The notes under the pieces: model-generated
Told to the model about the DNA's origin: nothing
What the model saw: only the letters and a program-made list of their open reading frames with translations
Database searches by the model: none
Position numbers and translations under genes: made by a program
Shown: piece by piece, positions 7,174-15,996 of the stretch
Layout of the letters: every line of letters begins with the position of its first letter
Numbering within the stretch: the stretch's first letter is position 1
Source of the DNA: Desulfarculus baarsii DSM 2075
Lineage (GTDB): Bacteria; Desulfobacterota; Desulfarculia; Desulfarculales; Desulfarculaceae
Assembly (NCBI RefSeq): GCF_000143965.1
Contig: NC_014365.1
Coordinates: 771,501-835,500, forward strand
Reading direction: 5' to 3'
Length of the DNA stretch: 64,000 nt

Positions 7174-9386
7174 TCGGCCCGCACGCCGCGCTCCTGGCGG
7201 GGCACGCCCTGGGCGTCGAGCCAGCTTTCATAGCCGGCCATCTTGGCCAGGGCCTTGACCGCCCGCTCGGGCGTCTGGAAGAAAACGCCCTTGAAGGTCG
7301 CGCCGGCGATCTCGACGACGGTTTTGTCGTTGGGGTCGGCGTCCAGGCTCACGCCGATGACCGGCTTGTTGGCCCGCTCCATGGCCCGGACGATGTGCTC
7401 GACGTAGCCCCGCTCGATCTCGCGCAAAATCTGGCGGCCCTGGCCGAGGTATTGCCGGTCGCAGTCGGGGTTGGTGGCCAGGGTGGCGTCGATGAGCCGC
7501 TGGGCCATGGCCTTGCGGCCCATGATGCCCAGGTGGATCACCGCGTCGCAGCCGTCCCAGTCCAGCAGCATGTCCAGGATGGTCATGGGCAGCTTTTCGT
7601 CGGGCTCGCCCACCAGGTCCACCGGGTTGGCCCGGCTCCAATAGGGCGGCAGGAGCTTGTCGATCTCGGCGATGATCGCCGGGGACAGCTCGGCCACTTC
7701 CAGGCCGTATTCGCTGCACAGGTCGGAGGTGACCACGCCCCAGCCGCCGCCCAGGGTGACGATGGCCACGCGGCGGCCGGCCGGCAGGGGCAGCGAGGCG
7801 AAGGCCGCCGAAAGATCGAGCATGTCCATGGGTTGATCGGCCAAGACCACGCCGGCCTGGCGGCAGGCGGCCTCGAAGACGCGGTTGTTGGAGGCCAGGG
7901 CCCCGGTGTGGCTGGCGGCGGCCTTGCCGCCGATGGCCGTGCGGCCGCCCTTGAGCGCCACCACGGGCTTGCGTCGGCTGAGCCGGCTGGCCGACTGGAA
8001 AAACCGCCGGCCGTCCTTGACGCTCTCCAGATAGAGCAGCACCGTTTTGGTCAGCTTGTCGGCCTCGAAGCCGTCGAGGGCGTCCTCCACCGTGAGCATG
8101 GCCTCGTTGCCCGAGCCGGCGAAGGCGCGGATGCCGATGCCCTGATCCTCGGCGAAAAACAAAAGCTGCACGCCCATGTTGCCCGACTGGGCCACGAAGG
8201 CCGTGGCCCCCGGCGCTGGCCGCGCCCCGGCCCCGCTGCAATAGAACTTGTGGTGGGGGTTGCACAGGCCCATGGTGTTGGGGCCCAGGATGAGGATGCC
8301 GGCCTCCCGGGCCGCGCGCACCAGTTCGTCCTGCATGGCCTGGCCCTCGGGGCCGACCTCGGCGAAGCCCGAAGACACCAGCACCACGCTGGTCACGCCC
8401 TTTTGCTTCAGCTCGGGGATCAGGGCCAAGACCTTGGCCGCCGGCACCGTGACCACGGCCAGGTCCACCGGCTCGGCGATGTCCAGCACCGATTTATGCA
8501 CCGGTCGGCCGGCGATGACTCCGCCCTTGGGGTTGACCAGATGCACCTGGCCGGGGAAGCCGCCGTGCAGGGTGTCGGTGAAGAGGCGGTTGCCCCACTT
8601 GCCAAAGACGTCGGAAGCGCCGATGTAGGCCACGCTGTTGGGGTGGAACAGGGCGGCCATGGCCGCCGGCGACACCGGCGGGCGGGCCTCGCTCCGGCGT
8701 ACGGCCTGGCCCAGGACGATCAGGGCGTCCACGGCGCGGACCTGGCCATCGGGCGAGACCAAAAGCGGGTTTATGTCGATCTCGCGCACGCGGGGTTCGT
8801 CCATGGCCAGGCGCGACAGGCCCACCAGGGCCGCGGCCAATTGCTGGCGATCGGCGGCGGCCTCGCCACGGAAGGGCCCCAGCAAGGCCCGTGAGCGCAG
8901 TTCGTCGATCATCGACAGGGCCTGGGCCTGGTCGATGGGCGCGATGCGAAAGACCGCGTCGTCCAGCGCCTCGGTGAACACGCCACCCAGGCCGAACATC
9001 ACCACCGGCCCGAACTGGTCGTCGGTCAACAGCCCCGCCACGAACTCGCGGCGGCCGGCCACCTGGGGTTGCAGCAAAAAGCCTTCCAGGTCGGCCCCGG
9101 CCGTGGCGGCCATCGCGGCGGCGGCCTGGCGCACGGCCTCGGCGCTGGTCAGGCCAAGACGCACCAGGCCCAACTCGGATTTGTGGGTCAGCTTGGCCCC
9201 CAGGCCCTTGAGCACCACCGGCCAGCCCATGGCCTGGGCGATCGCGGCGGCCTGATCGGCGTCGGCGGCCCGGCGCTCCTCGACCACCGGCACGCCATAT
9301 TGGGCCAGGACGCGCTTGGAATCGGCCTCGGAAAGGGCGTGTTGCCCCGCGGCGATTGCCTTGTCGATCAACTCCGTGGCGCTCAT
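7170..9386 (-). CDS. ADP-forming acyl-CoA synthetase, fused beta-alpha subunits
   Basis: The 738-residue protein converts acyl-CoA, ADP and phosphate to acid, CoA and ATP, or the reverse. Residues about 1-225 are the ATP-grasp beta domain (WPVVLKGLGAKLTHKSE; DINPLLV). The CoA-binding domain starts near 243 (FHPNSVAYIGASDVFGKWGN). The succinyl-CoA-ligase-like part carries the phosphohistidine segment ASHTGALASN. The frame is open to 9602, but GGGAGG before the ATG at 9386 and the family N-terminus set the start there. The beta-alpha order is one of the known fused arrangements. It probably supports acetate or other short-chain acid metabolism with substrate-level ATP formation. Confidence 0.88.
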   Translation of the reverse strand: MSATELIDKAIAAGQHALSEADSKRVLAQYGVPVVEERRAADADQAAAIAQAMGWPVVLKGLGAKLTHKSELGLVRLGLTSAEAVRQAAAAMAATAGADLEGFLLQPQVAGRREFVAGLLTDDQFGPVVMFGLGGVFTEALDDAVFRIAPIDQAQALSMIDELRSRALLGPFRGEAAADRQQLAAALVGLSRLAMDEPRVREIDINPLLVSPDGQVRAVDALIVLGQAVRRSEARPPVSPAAMAALFHPNSVAYIGASDVFGKWGNRLFTDTLHGGFPGQVHLVNPKGGVIAGRPVHKSVLDIAEPVDLAVVTVPAAKVLALIPELKQKGVTSVVLVSSGFAEVGPEGQAMQDELVRAAREAGILILGPNTMGLCNPHHKFYCSGAGARPAPGATAFVAQSGNMGVQLLFFAEDQGIGIRAFAGSGNEAMLTVEDALDGFEADKLTKTVLLYLESVKDGRRFFQSASRLSRRKPVVALKGGRTAIGGKAAASHTGALASNNRVFEAACRQAGVVLADQPMDMLDLSAAFASLPLPAGRRVAIVTLGGGWGVVTSDLCSEYGLEVAELSPAIIAEIDKLLPPYWSRANPVDLVGEPDEKLPMTILDMLLDWDGCDAVIHLGIMGRKAMAQRLIDATLATNPDCDRQYLGQGRQILREIERGYVEHIVRAMERANKPVIGVSLDADPNDKTVVEIAGATFKGVFFQTPERAVKALAKMAGYESWLDAQGVPRQERGVRAD

Positions 9387-9577
9387 GCTGGCCTCCCATA
9401 CTCTGAAAGATGATTCATTATTCAGTAATAAAGCGTCGCGCGCCATGGTCGCGGCCCAAATGCGGCTGGCCGCCGGGCGCGGATATTTGTAACATTGTTC
9501 TTCGCGCAGACTTATGTTTACCAAAGTTTGGCCGTCTTGTCTGCCCATGGGCGGCGCGTTTTTTGGCCCATGGTGCG

Positions 9578-9605
9578 TTGACGGGCCTGTAAAATATGGC
9601 ATACT
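9578..9605 (+). promoter_or_regulatory. promoter of the lipoprotein gene
   Basis: TTGACG (9578-9583), a 16-bp spacer, and CATACT (9600-9605) preceded by TGG as an extended -10. Transcription would start near 9612, at the GGAGG Shine-Dalgarno itself, giving a leader of about 11 bases before the ATG at 9623. Confidence 0.5.
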
Positions 9606-9622
9606 GGGCGCGGAGGGGCGAC

Positions 9623-10189
9623 ATGAAAACGAAAATGCTTTTGTATTTCCGCTTGTTGGTAATGATTGCGTTGACGCTGGCCACGCCGGCCTGCCAGTTG
9701 GAGGAGCCCCTCAGCCCCGAGGCCCAGCGTTTCAAGGACGCGGTGCGCGGCCAACTGGCCATGCTGGAGCCCGGCGTGGTCAAGGGCCTGGCGGCCGATG
9801 ACGAAGCCGCCGTGGACGAGGCGCTAATGGCCTATTTCGGCCAGACGCCGTGGCTCGAGGAGCCCTGCTCGTATTCGGTGCATGTGGTCAACGGCCAGCA
9901 CCTCTACGTGGCCGGCCGCTGGCATGCGCCCGGCAGCCAGAGCGCGGCCTCGGTCAAAAAAGAGTGGGTGCGCTACTCCAACTTCAAGGACATCTTCGAC
10001 GAGCTGGAAGGCGGTCGGGTCAAGCCGGTGCGGCTTTATGACCAAGACGGCCCCTTCGTGGTGATCTGCGCGCCCCTACGCCGCGACGACAAGTTCATCG
10101 GGGCCATCGGCCTGATTTTGCCCGATGATTGCCTGCCCGGTCGTTTTGATTTGACGCCCGACCAAGTTCTGGCCATCGATTACAACTGA
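9623..10189 (+). CDS. putative lipoprotein, unknown function
   Basis: The 188-residue protein has a basic N-terminus and a hydrophobic core ending at ATPAC (Cys 24), a lipobox-like site; Gln follows the Cys, which in Gram-negatives favours outer-membrane sorting. The mature part is mixed alpha/beta with no motif I recognise (GRWHAPGSQ, YDQDGPFVVICAPLRRDDKF). The ATG at 9623 is chosen over an open frame from 9596 because GGAGG lies 7 bases upstream. It is divergent from the acyl-CoA synthetase. The proline in the lipobox makes lipidation uncertain. Confidence 0.6.
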   Translation: MKTKMLLYFRLLVMIALTLATPACQLEEPLSPEAQRFKDAVRGQLAMLEPGVVKGLAADDEAAVDEALMAYFGQTPWLEEPCSYSVHVVNGQHLYVAGRWHAPGSQSAASVKKEWVRYSNFKDIFDELEGGRVKPVRLYDQDGPFVVICAPLRRDDKFIGAIGLILPDDCLPGRFDLTPDQVLAIDYN

Positions 10190-10229
10190 GCCCGCGCCAA
10201 CGGACGGGGCGCCGGCCCCGGCGGCGCGC

Positions 10230-10235
10230 TATAAT
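10230..10235 (+). promoter_or_regulatory. consensus -10 box abutting the permease start
   Basis: A perfect TATAAT ends 6 bases before the ATG at 10242, which is where transcription would begin. No Shine-Dalgarno is seen and no -35 is recognisable, so this may be a leaderless promoter or a chance match. Confidence 0.35.
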
Positions 10236-10241
10236 GAACTC

Positions 10242-11555
10242 ATGTCCGCAACCGACCAAAGCCGCGCCCTGCGCCAAACCCTCGACCGCTGGCCCTCGCC
10301 GGCGGCGCTTTTGATTTTTTCGTTGCAATGGCTGGTGGTGGCCGTGCCCGGCGTGCTGGTGGTGGGCGATCTGGTGGCCGTGGCCTGGGGCCTGGACGGG
10401 GCCGGACGCCTGGCCTTTCAGCAGCGCCTGTTTTTGCTCATGGGCCTGACCCAGGCGGCCCAGGTGGTCTTTGGCCACCGGCTGCCGGGGCTGGTCGGGC
10501 CGGCCTCGGTGCTGTTGGTGGGGGTGTTGGGCAGCGTGTCCAGCGGGCCCGGCGCGGTCTATGGGGCCATGGCCATCGGCGGGCTGGTGATGGCCTTGCT
10601 GGGGCCCACGGGCTGGGCCTCGCGCCTGGGCCGGCTCTACACCCCGCCGGTTTTGGCCTCGACGCTGATGCTCATCGCCATCAGCCTGGTGCCGGCCATG
10701 GGCCGCATGGTCTTTGATCCGGCCGCCGCGGGCCGTGCGTGGGGCGCGTCGTTTTTGTTCGCCATGGCCCTGGCCTGCCTGATCCTCTGGGCCCAGAGCC
10801 GTTTGCGCGGGCTGGCCGGCGCGTCGATGCTCATGGCCGGCATGGTGGTGGGTTCGGCGGTTTATTATCTGGCCGGCATGGGGCCGTGGCCGGGCCTGCC
10901 GCCAGCGAGCGGCCAGGGCCTGACGCTGGCGACCTTCGCCGGGCCCAGCCTTAGCTTCGACTTGCCGGTGGTGCTGGCCTTTATCATCTGCTCGCTGGCC
11001 TTGGTGGCCAACGAGCTGGGCACGCTGGAATCATTGGGCCGGATGATGGATCTGCCCGACATGGAAAAGCGCGTGGGCCGTTCGGTGGCCGTGGGCGGGC
11101 TGGGCTGCCTGGCCGCCGGGTTGCTGGGCGTGCTGGGGCCGGTGACCTACTCGGTGAGTCCGGGGGTGGTGCTGGCCACCGACAACGCCAGCCGCTGGTC
11201 GCTGCTGCCGGTGGCGCTGGCGCTTGTGCTATTGGCCTTTTGGCCCCAGGGCATGGGCTTTTTTCAGCTTGTGCCCCAGCCGGTGGCCGGGGCGGTGCTC
11301 TTTTGCCTGATGGCCCTGACCACCTACGCCGCCCTGGCCGTGCTGGAAGGCGGGGCCTGCGCGGCCGATCGGCGCTCGGGCCTGGTGGTGGGGGCCTCGC
11401 TGGTGGCCGGGGCGATCATCAGCTTCCTGCCCGAGGACGCCCGCCAGGCCATGCATCCCTACCTGCGGCCGGTGTTGGGCAACGGCTTTGTCACGGGCCT
11501 GCTGCTGGCCATGATCCTCGACCGCCTCCTGCCCCGGCCCAGCGCCGCCAAGTAG
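10242..11555 (+). CDS. xanthine/uracil permease family transporter
   Basis: The 437-residue protein is almost entirely hydrophobic, with about 12-14 membrane segments in the NCS2 (nucleobase-cation symport 2) pattern: an early LQWLVVAVPGVLVVGDLVA helix, a glycine-rich GLVGPASVLLVGV re-entrant motif, LVANELGTLESLGRMMDLPD, and GVLGPVTYSVSPGVVLATDNAS. Family members import uracil, xanthine or related bases with protons or sodium; the substrate cannot be told from sequence. The N-terminus is short and the ATG has no visible Shine-Dalgarno. The gene ends 8 bp from the convergent hydrolase gene. Confidence 0.85.
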   Translation: MSATDQSRALRQTLDRWPSPAALLIFSLQWLVVAVPGVLVVGDLVAVAWGLDGAGRLAFQQRLFLLMGLTQAAQVVFGHRLPGLVGPASVLLVGVLGSVSSGPGAVYGAMAIGGLVMALLGPTGWASRLGRLYTPPVLASTLMLIAISLVPAMGRMVFDPAAAGRAWGASFLFAMALACLILWAQSRLRGLAGASMLMAGMVVGSAVYYLAGMGPWPGLPPASGQGLTLATFAGPSLSFDLPVVLAFIICSLALVANELGTLESLGRMMDLPDMEKRVGRSVAVGGLGCLAAGLLGVLGPVTYSVSPGVVLATDNASRWSLLPVALALVLLAFWPQGMGFFQLVPQPVAGAVLFCLMALTTYAALAVLEGGACAADRRSGLVVGASLVAGAIISFLPEDARQAMHPYLRPVLGNGFVTGLLLAMILDRLLPRPSAAK

Positions 11556-11563
11556 GCCGGGCC

Positions 11564-12112
11564 CTATTTGACCAACGGCAGAACCTGGGCGAACTCGGGT
11601 CGATCGGCCCGTTGCAACAGCTCGTAGATGAACATCTCGGCGCTGGTGATCAGCGCGCCGGCCTGGCGCAGACGCTCCAGGGCCAGGGCGTGGTTGCCCG
11701 CCGCCCGCGAGCCGACGGCGTCGGCCACCACCTGCACGGCGTATCCGGCGGCCAGCGCGCCCAGGGCCGTCTGCATCACGCAGATGTGCGCCTCGATGCC
11801 CACCAGCACCAGCGTCCGCCGGCCCAGGCCGGCCACGGCCCCGGCAAACGGCTCCAGGCCAAAGCAGTCGAAGCTGGTTTTTTCCATGGCCTCCAGCCCC
11901 GGCGGCAGGGCCTGGGCCAGGGGTGCGACGATCTGGCCCAGCTTGCGCTGGCGGCAGGCCAGCACGGGCAGGTCCATCAGCCCGGCAAAGCGGGCCAGGC
12001 GCTGGCAGTTGGCCAACACGGCCCCATGGCCGTCGATGACCGGCAAAAGCTTTTCCTGCACGTCGATGACGATCAGCGCGCAGTCCTCGGGCCGGGTCAG
12101 GGCGTGTGTCAT
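11564..12112 (-). CDS. isochorismatase-family cysteine hydrolase
   Basis: The 182-residue protein shows the family triad: Asp in ALIVIDVQEKLLP, Lys in MEKTSFDCF, and the nucleophilic Cys in VGIEAHICVMQTAL. It lacks extra domains and resembles the YcaC branch, whose substrates are mostly unknown. AAAGGAGCGCTC precedes the ATG. It lies 34 bp downstream of the chemoreceptor gene on the same strand, so readthrough is likely. A nucleobase-catabolic role with the neighbouring permease is possible but unsupported. Confidence 0.85.
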   Translation of the reverse strand: MTHALTRPEDCALIVIDVQEKLLPVIDGHGAVLANCQRLARFAGLMDLPVLACRQRKLGQIVAPLAQALPPGLEAMEKTSFDCFGLEPFAGAVAGLGRRTLVLVGIEAHICVMQTALGALAAGYAVQVVADAVGSRAAGNHALALERLRQAGALITSAEMFIYELLQRADRPEFAQVLPLVK

Positions 12113-12146
12113 GAGCGCTCCTTTCGTGGTGGGCGCGCGACCGGGC

Positions 12147-13655
12147 TCAGTCGAGCACGAACAAGCGCGCCTGACGCCGCAGCTCCTGGGCGGCCGCGGC
12201 CATGTCGGCCGATGACGCCGCGGCCTGCTCGACCAGGGCCGCGTTCTGCTGCACGGCCTGATCCATCTGGCCCACGGCCTTGTTCACTTCCTCGATGCCC
12301 AGGGCCTGCTCGTGGCTGGCCGCGCTGATCTCGGCCACGGTCTCGCCCACGTCACGGACGTTATCGAGGATCGCCTCCAGCAGCTCGGCGTTTTCGCGCG
12401 CCAGGCGCACGCCCTGCTCGACCTTTTGCGCGCTCTCGCCGATCAGCCCCTGAATCTCCTTGGCCGCCGCCGCCGAGCGCCCGGCCAGGTTGCGCACCTC
12501 GCCGGCCACCACGGCGAAGCCACGGCCGGCCTCGCCGGCCCGGGCCGCCTCCACCGCGGCGTTCAAGGCCAGCAGGTTGGTCTGGAAGGCGATCTCGTTG
12601 ACGACGCTGGTTATCTCTTTGATCTTTTGGCTGGAGGCGTTGACCTCGGCCATGGCCTGGGCCGTGCGCGCGGCCGATTGGCCGCCGTCGGTGGCGATGC
12701 GCGTGGTCTTTTGGGCCAAGTCATTGGCTTTGGCCGCGTTTTCGGCGTTTTTGCGCACGGTGGTGGTCATTTGCTCGATGGTGCTGGCGGTCTGCTCGAC
12801 GGCGGCGGCCTGGCCGCTGGTGCGATCGGCCAAGTCTTGATTGCCGCTGTTTATCTCGCCGGCGGCGTTATCGACCCGGGCCGCGCCCTCGAAAATGCCC
12901 CGGGCGATGTCGGCCCAGGCCACGCGCAGGCTCTCCAGGGCCACGCCCACGTGGGCAATCTCGTCGCGGCCGCTGAACTGGTGGGCCGTGGGCCGCAGAT
13001 CGCCCGAGCGCAGTTGCTCCACCGCCGCCACCAGCCGGCCCAACTGGCCAATGACCCCGCGCTCGGTCACCAGCCAGGCCAGGGCGAAGACCGCGCAGCT
13101 CAGGCCCAGGCCAAGGAGCATCAGCATCTTGAGCAGGACGACCTTGCCCCGGGCGATGTCGGCCAGCATGTCCACGGCCTTGTTCATCTCGGCCAAAAGG
13201 CCCAGGTTGCCCTGGACCAGCGCGTGCGTCGCTTGGCGCATGCGCGCGGCGTCGGGCCGGTCCTGGAGGATCTGGCCCAGCGGCTGGCGCAGCTGGCGCC
13301 ACAGGCCCTGGACCAGCGCCAACTGGGCCGCCACCGCGCCGTCGGCCGCTGGCAGGCCGGCCGCCGCGTCGCCGTCGATCAGCCCGGTCATGCCTTGTTC
13401 AAACAGCTCGACCGAGGCGGCCAGTTGCTTTTTGACCTCCGCCGGCTGGCCGAAATCGGCCGCCAGCATCAGCGCCTCCTTGGTCATCTTTTGCGAGAGC
13501 ATGCGCTGGCGGCCAGCTATGTTGACCACCGCGCCGTCGGCCTCTCGCGCGCCCAGGAAATAAATCGCCCCCAAAACCAACGCCGCCGTCGTCGCCAACA
13601 GCAGGCCAAAGGCCGTCAGCGCCTTGATCCGAATCGAACCGCCAAACCAACCCAT
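12147..13655 (-). CDS. methyl-accepting chemotaxis protein with PilJ-type sensor
   Basis: The 502-residue protein has one membrane helix (about 9-32), a periplasmic PilJ N-terminal domain with the hallmark NIAGRQRMLSQKMTKEAL, a second helix (about 175-198), a HAMP region, and an MCP signalling domain whose hairpin tip reads EIAFQTNLLALNAAVEAARA. It should couple an unknown periplasmic signal to CheA/CheW or a type IV pilus pathway. The ATG at 13655 is preferred over 13685 because CGGGAGGCGTCG precedes it. No C-terminal CheR-tethering pentapeptide is present. Confidence 0.9.
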   Translation of the reverse strand: MGWFGGSIRIKALTAFGLLLATTAALVLGAIYFLGAREADGAVVNIAGRQRMLSQKMTKEALMLAADFGQPAEVKKQLAASVELFEQGMTGLIDGDAAAGLPAADGAVAAQLALVQGLWRQLRQPLGQILQDRPDAARMRQATHALVQGNLGLLAEMNKAVDMLADIARGKVVLLKMLMLLGLGLSCAVFALAWLVTERGVIGQLGRLVAAVEQLRSGDLRPTAHQFSGRDEIAHVGVALESLRVAWADIARGIFEGAARVDNAAGEINSGNQDLADRTSGQAAAVEQTASTIEQMTTTVRKNAENAAKANDLAQKTTRIATDGGQSAARTAQAMAEVNASSQKIKEITSVVNEIAFQTNLLALNAAVEAARAGEAGRGFAVVAGEVRNLAGRSAAAAKEIQGLIGESAQKVEQGVRLARENAELLEAILDNVRDVGETVAEISAASHEQALGIEEVNKAVGQMDQAVQQNAALVEQAAASSADMAAAAQELRRQARLFVLD

Positions 13656-13728
13656 CGACGCCTCCCGCGGCATGGTCGCGTCCACCCAATCGTTGATCGT
13701 TTTAGCATAGCAACGGCGTGGTGATTAA

Positions 13729-14697
13729 TCAAAGGCTGGATTGCCGCTCTTGCCGGCTTTTGGCCCGCGCTTGGGGCAAAAGCCCCTCGATCAGCCGCAC
13801 GGCGTCGGCCATCTCGCGGACGGAGTGGCTGGGCCGCACCTCCAGCACCAGGCGCGGGGCGTGGGCGACCATGGCCAACAGCGCCGGCCAGTCCAACTGG
13901 CCCAGGCCGGGCGGCATGTGGTCGTCGGGGCCGATGGCGTCGTGCAGGTGGCAGCCAAGCAGCCGGTCGCCATAAAGGCGCGGCCAGTCGGCCAGGGGGG
14001 CCAGGCCGGCCAGGGCCTGGGTGTTGGCGTGGCCGGTGTCAAACCAAAAACCGATGGGCGCGCCGGCGAAGCGGGCCAACAAGTGGCCGGTCTCGGCGAT
14101 GTCGGGGAGTTCGGCGGCGTGGTTGCGGTTTTCCAGGGCGATGGCCACGCCCAGCTTTTCGGCGCGGCCCAGCAGGCGCTCCAGTGAAAAGCAGGCCTGA
14201 TCCAGGTGGCGGGGGGCCAAGGCGGCCCGCTGGCGCAGATGCGCGGCCATCTCGGGGGTGAGCCCGCCGGCGCGGGCGGCGTCCGGGGTGACTTTTTTGT
14301 CCAGAATAGCGGTGATCTGGCCTAGATGCACCACCAGCGCGCCCACCTCCATGTCGGCGGCCAGCTCCAGCGAGGCCTGGGCGTGGCGCACGGCCAGGGC
14401 CCGTTGATCCGGGTCCAGATGGGCCAGGTTGAAGGCGTCGCCGCTGGCGCGCAGGCCCTCGGGCGTGGGGATGTAGTTGTGCAGCGAAACGACCTGGAAG
14501 CCCCGGGACTTCAGTTCGGGCCGCAGCAGGCCAAGCGTTTGCCGGTCCAGGCGATATTCCAGCTCCAGGTGGCGCGGGCCCACGACCTCCAGGCGCTCCA
14601 GAATGCCTTGGGCGATTTGCGCGGCCGGCGGACGGGGTTGGTCGGGCGGGGTTTTTTCCTGGGCCCAGACGGTGCTGATGGCCAGCGGCGCGGTCAT
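13729..14697 (-). CDS. sugar-phosphate isomerase/epimerase-like TIM barrel
   Basis: The 322-residue protein belongs to the xylose isomerase-like/AP endonuclease 2 superfamily. Strand ends carry the expected metal ligands: HLELEYR, VVSLHNY, VVHLGQ, IALENRNH, FWFDTGHAN, LLGCHLHDAIGPDDHMPPG, and a final LVLEVRP. The GPDDHMPPGLGQLDWPAL loop is typical of the IolE/IolI-like group. The N-terminal MTAPLAISTVWAQ strand and GGAGGATCA before the ATG fix the start. The substrate is unknown. Confidence 0.8.
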   Translation of the reverse strand: MTAPLAISTVWAQEKTPPDQPRPPAAQIAQGILERLEVVGPRHLELEYRLDRQTLGLLRPELKSRGFQVVSLHNYIPTPEGLRASGDAFNLAHLDPDQRALAVRHAQASLELAADMEVGALVVHLGQITAILDKKVTPDAARAGGLTPEMAAHLRQRAALAPRHLDQACFSLERLLGRAEKLGVAIALENRNHAAELPDIAETGHLLARFAGAPIGFWFDTGHANTQALAGLAPLADWPRLYGDRLLGCHLHDAIGPDDHMPPGLGQLDWPALLAMVAHAPRLVLEVRPSHSVREMADAVRLIEGLLPQARAKSRQERQSSL

Positions 14698-14716
14698 TGA
14701 TCCTCCGGGGGCGAAA

Positions 14717-14756
14717 GACGAAAGCGGCCTCCGTCGAGGCCGGGCCGACGGAAGCC
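14717..14756 (-). terminator. terminator-like hairpin after nifS
   Basis: On the minus strand an 11-bp stem with one G-U pair (arms 14746-14756 and 14726-14736, 9-nt loop) is followed by a broken T-rich run (14717-14725). It lies 31 bp past the nifS stop. The T run is poor, so efficiency is uncertain. Confidence 0.5.
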
Positions 14757-14787
14757 GTTTGGTTTGCCGAAAACTGGCGCGCCGATG

Positions 14788-15996
14788 CTAGGGCTCCATG
14801 TAGCCGGTGAGGCAGGCCGCGCCGGTCTTTTTGAACTGGCTCCAGAAGGGGCTGATGGCCCGCAGCTTTTCGATGACGCCGGGCATGTGCTCGAGGACGT
14901 AGTCGATCTCCTCTTCGGTGTTGTAGACGCTCAGCGAAAAGCGGATGCTGCCGTGGGCGGCGGTGTAGGGCACGCCCATGGCCCGCAGCACGTGGCTGGG
15001 CTCCAGCGAGCCGCTGGTGCAGGCCGAGCCGCTGGAGGCGCAGACGCCCCGCGACGAAAGGTGCAAAAGGATCGATTCGCCCTCGATGTATTCGAAGCTG
15101 ATGCTGCAAGTGTTGGGCAGGCGGCGCTGTTTGTCGCCATTGAGGATGGTGGCCTCGATTTTGAGCAGGCCGGCCTCCAGGCGGTCGCGCAGGGCCTTTA
15201 CCCGCGAGTTTTCCTCGACCATGCGCTGGGCGGCCAGCTCGCAGGCCTTGCCCAGGCCGACGATGTAGGGGGCGTTCTCGGTGCCGGCGCGGCGGCCGCG
15301 CTCCTGGTGGCCGCCCATGATATAGGGCACGAAGGGCGTGCCCTTGCGCACGTAGAGCACGCCGATGCCCTTGGGCGCGTGCAGCTTGTGGCCGCTGAGG
15401 GAGAGCATGTCGATCTTGCTCTCGGCCAGGTTGATGGGGATCTTGCCCACGGCCTGGACGGCGTCGGTGTGGAAGAGCACGCCGCGGCGGTTGCAGATGG
15501 CCGCCAACTCCTCGACGGGAAAGACCACGCCGGTCTCGTTGTTGGCCCACATGATGCTGACCAGGGCGGTGTCCTCGCGGATGGCCTCGCGCAGCTTGTC
15601 GGGGTCGAGGTTGCCGCCGCGATCGACGGGCAAAAAGGTCACGTCGTGGCCGCGCTCGGAGAGATTCTGGCAGAAATTAAGCACCGCCGGATGCTCGACG
15701 CGGGTGGTGATGATGTGCTTTTTGCCGGGCTGCGAGCGCAGGGCGCTCATGATGGCGGTGTTGTCGCTTTCGGTGCCGCAGGAGGTGAAGATCAGCTCGC
15801 CGGGCGTGGCCCCCAGCAGGGCGGCGACTTTTTCGCGGGCTTGGGCCAGGTGATGGGCCACCTCGCCGCCAAAGTTGTGCATGCTGCTGGGATTGCCGTA
15901 ACGGTCGCCAAAAAACGGCAACATTGCCGCCACGACCTCGGGGGCCACCTGGGTGGTGGCGTTGTTGTCGAGGTAAATGACCCGTTCGTGACTCAC
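14788..15996 (-). CDS. nifS: cysteine desulfurase NifS
   Basis: The 402-residue PLP enzyme removes sulfur from cysteine for Fe-S assembly. The N-terminus VIYLDNNATTQ, the PLP lysine in SLSGHKLHAPKG, and the mobile persulfide Cys in RGVCASSGSACTSGSLEPSHVL are intact. It starts with GTG at 15996, overlapping the nifU stop in GTGA, with GGAGGTGAAG just upstream, so translation is coupled. An open frame continues upstream through nifU but is not part of the protein. With NifU it makes a complete two-gene assembly system. No nitrogenase genes are in view, so a general house Fe-S role is likely. Confidence 0.95.
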   Translation of the reverse strand: MSHERVIYLDNNATTQVAPEVVAAMLPFFGDRYGNPSSMHNFGGEVAHHLAQAREKVAALLGATPGELIFTSCGTESDNTAIMSALRSQPGKKHIITTRVEHPAVLNFCQNLSERGHDVTFLPVDRGGNLDPDKLREAIREDTALVSIMWANNETGVVFPVEELAAICNRRGVLFHTDAVQAVGKIPINLAESKIDMLSLSGHKLHAPKGIGVLYVRKGTPFVPYIMGGHQERGRRAGTENAPYIVGLGKACELAAQRMVEENSRVKALRDRLEAGLLKIEATILNGDKQRRLPNTCSISFEYIEGESILLHLSSRGVCASSGSACTSGSLEPSHVLRAMGVPYTAAHGSIRFSLSVYNTEEEIDYVLEHMPGVIEKLRAISPFWSQFKKTGAACLTGYMEP

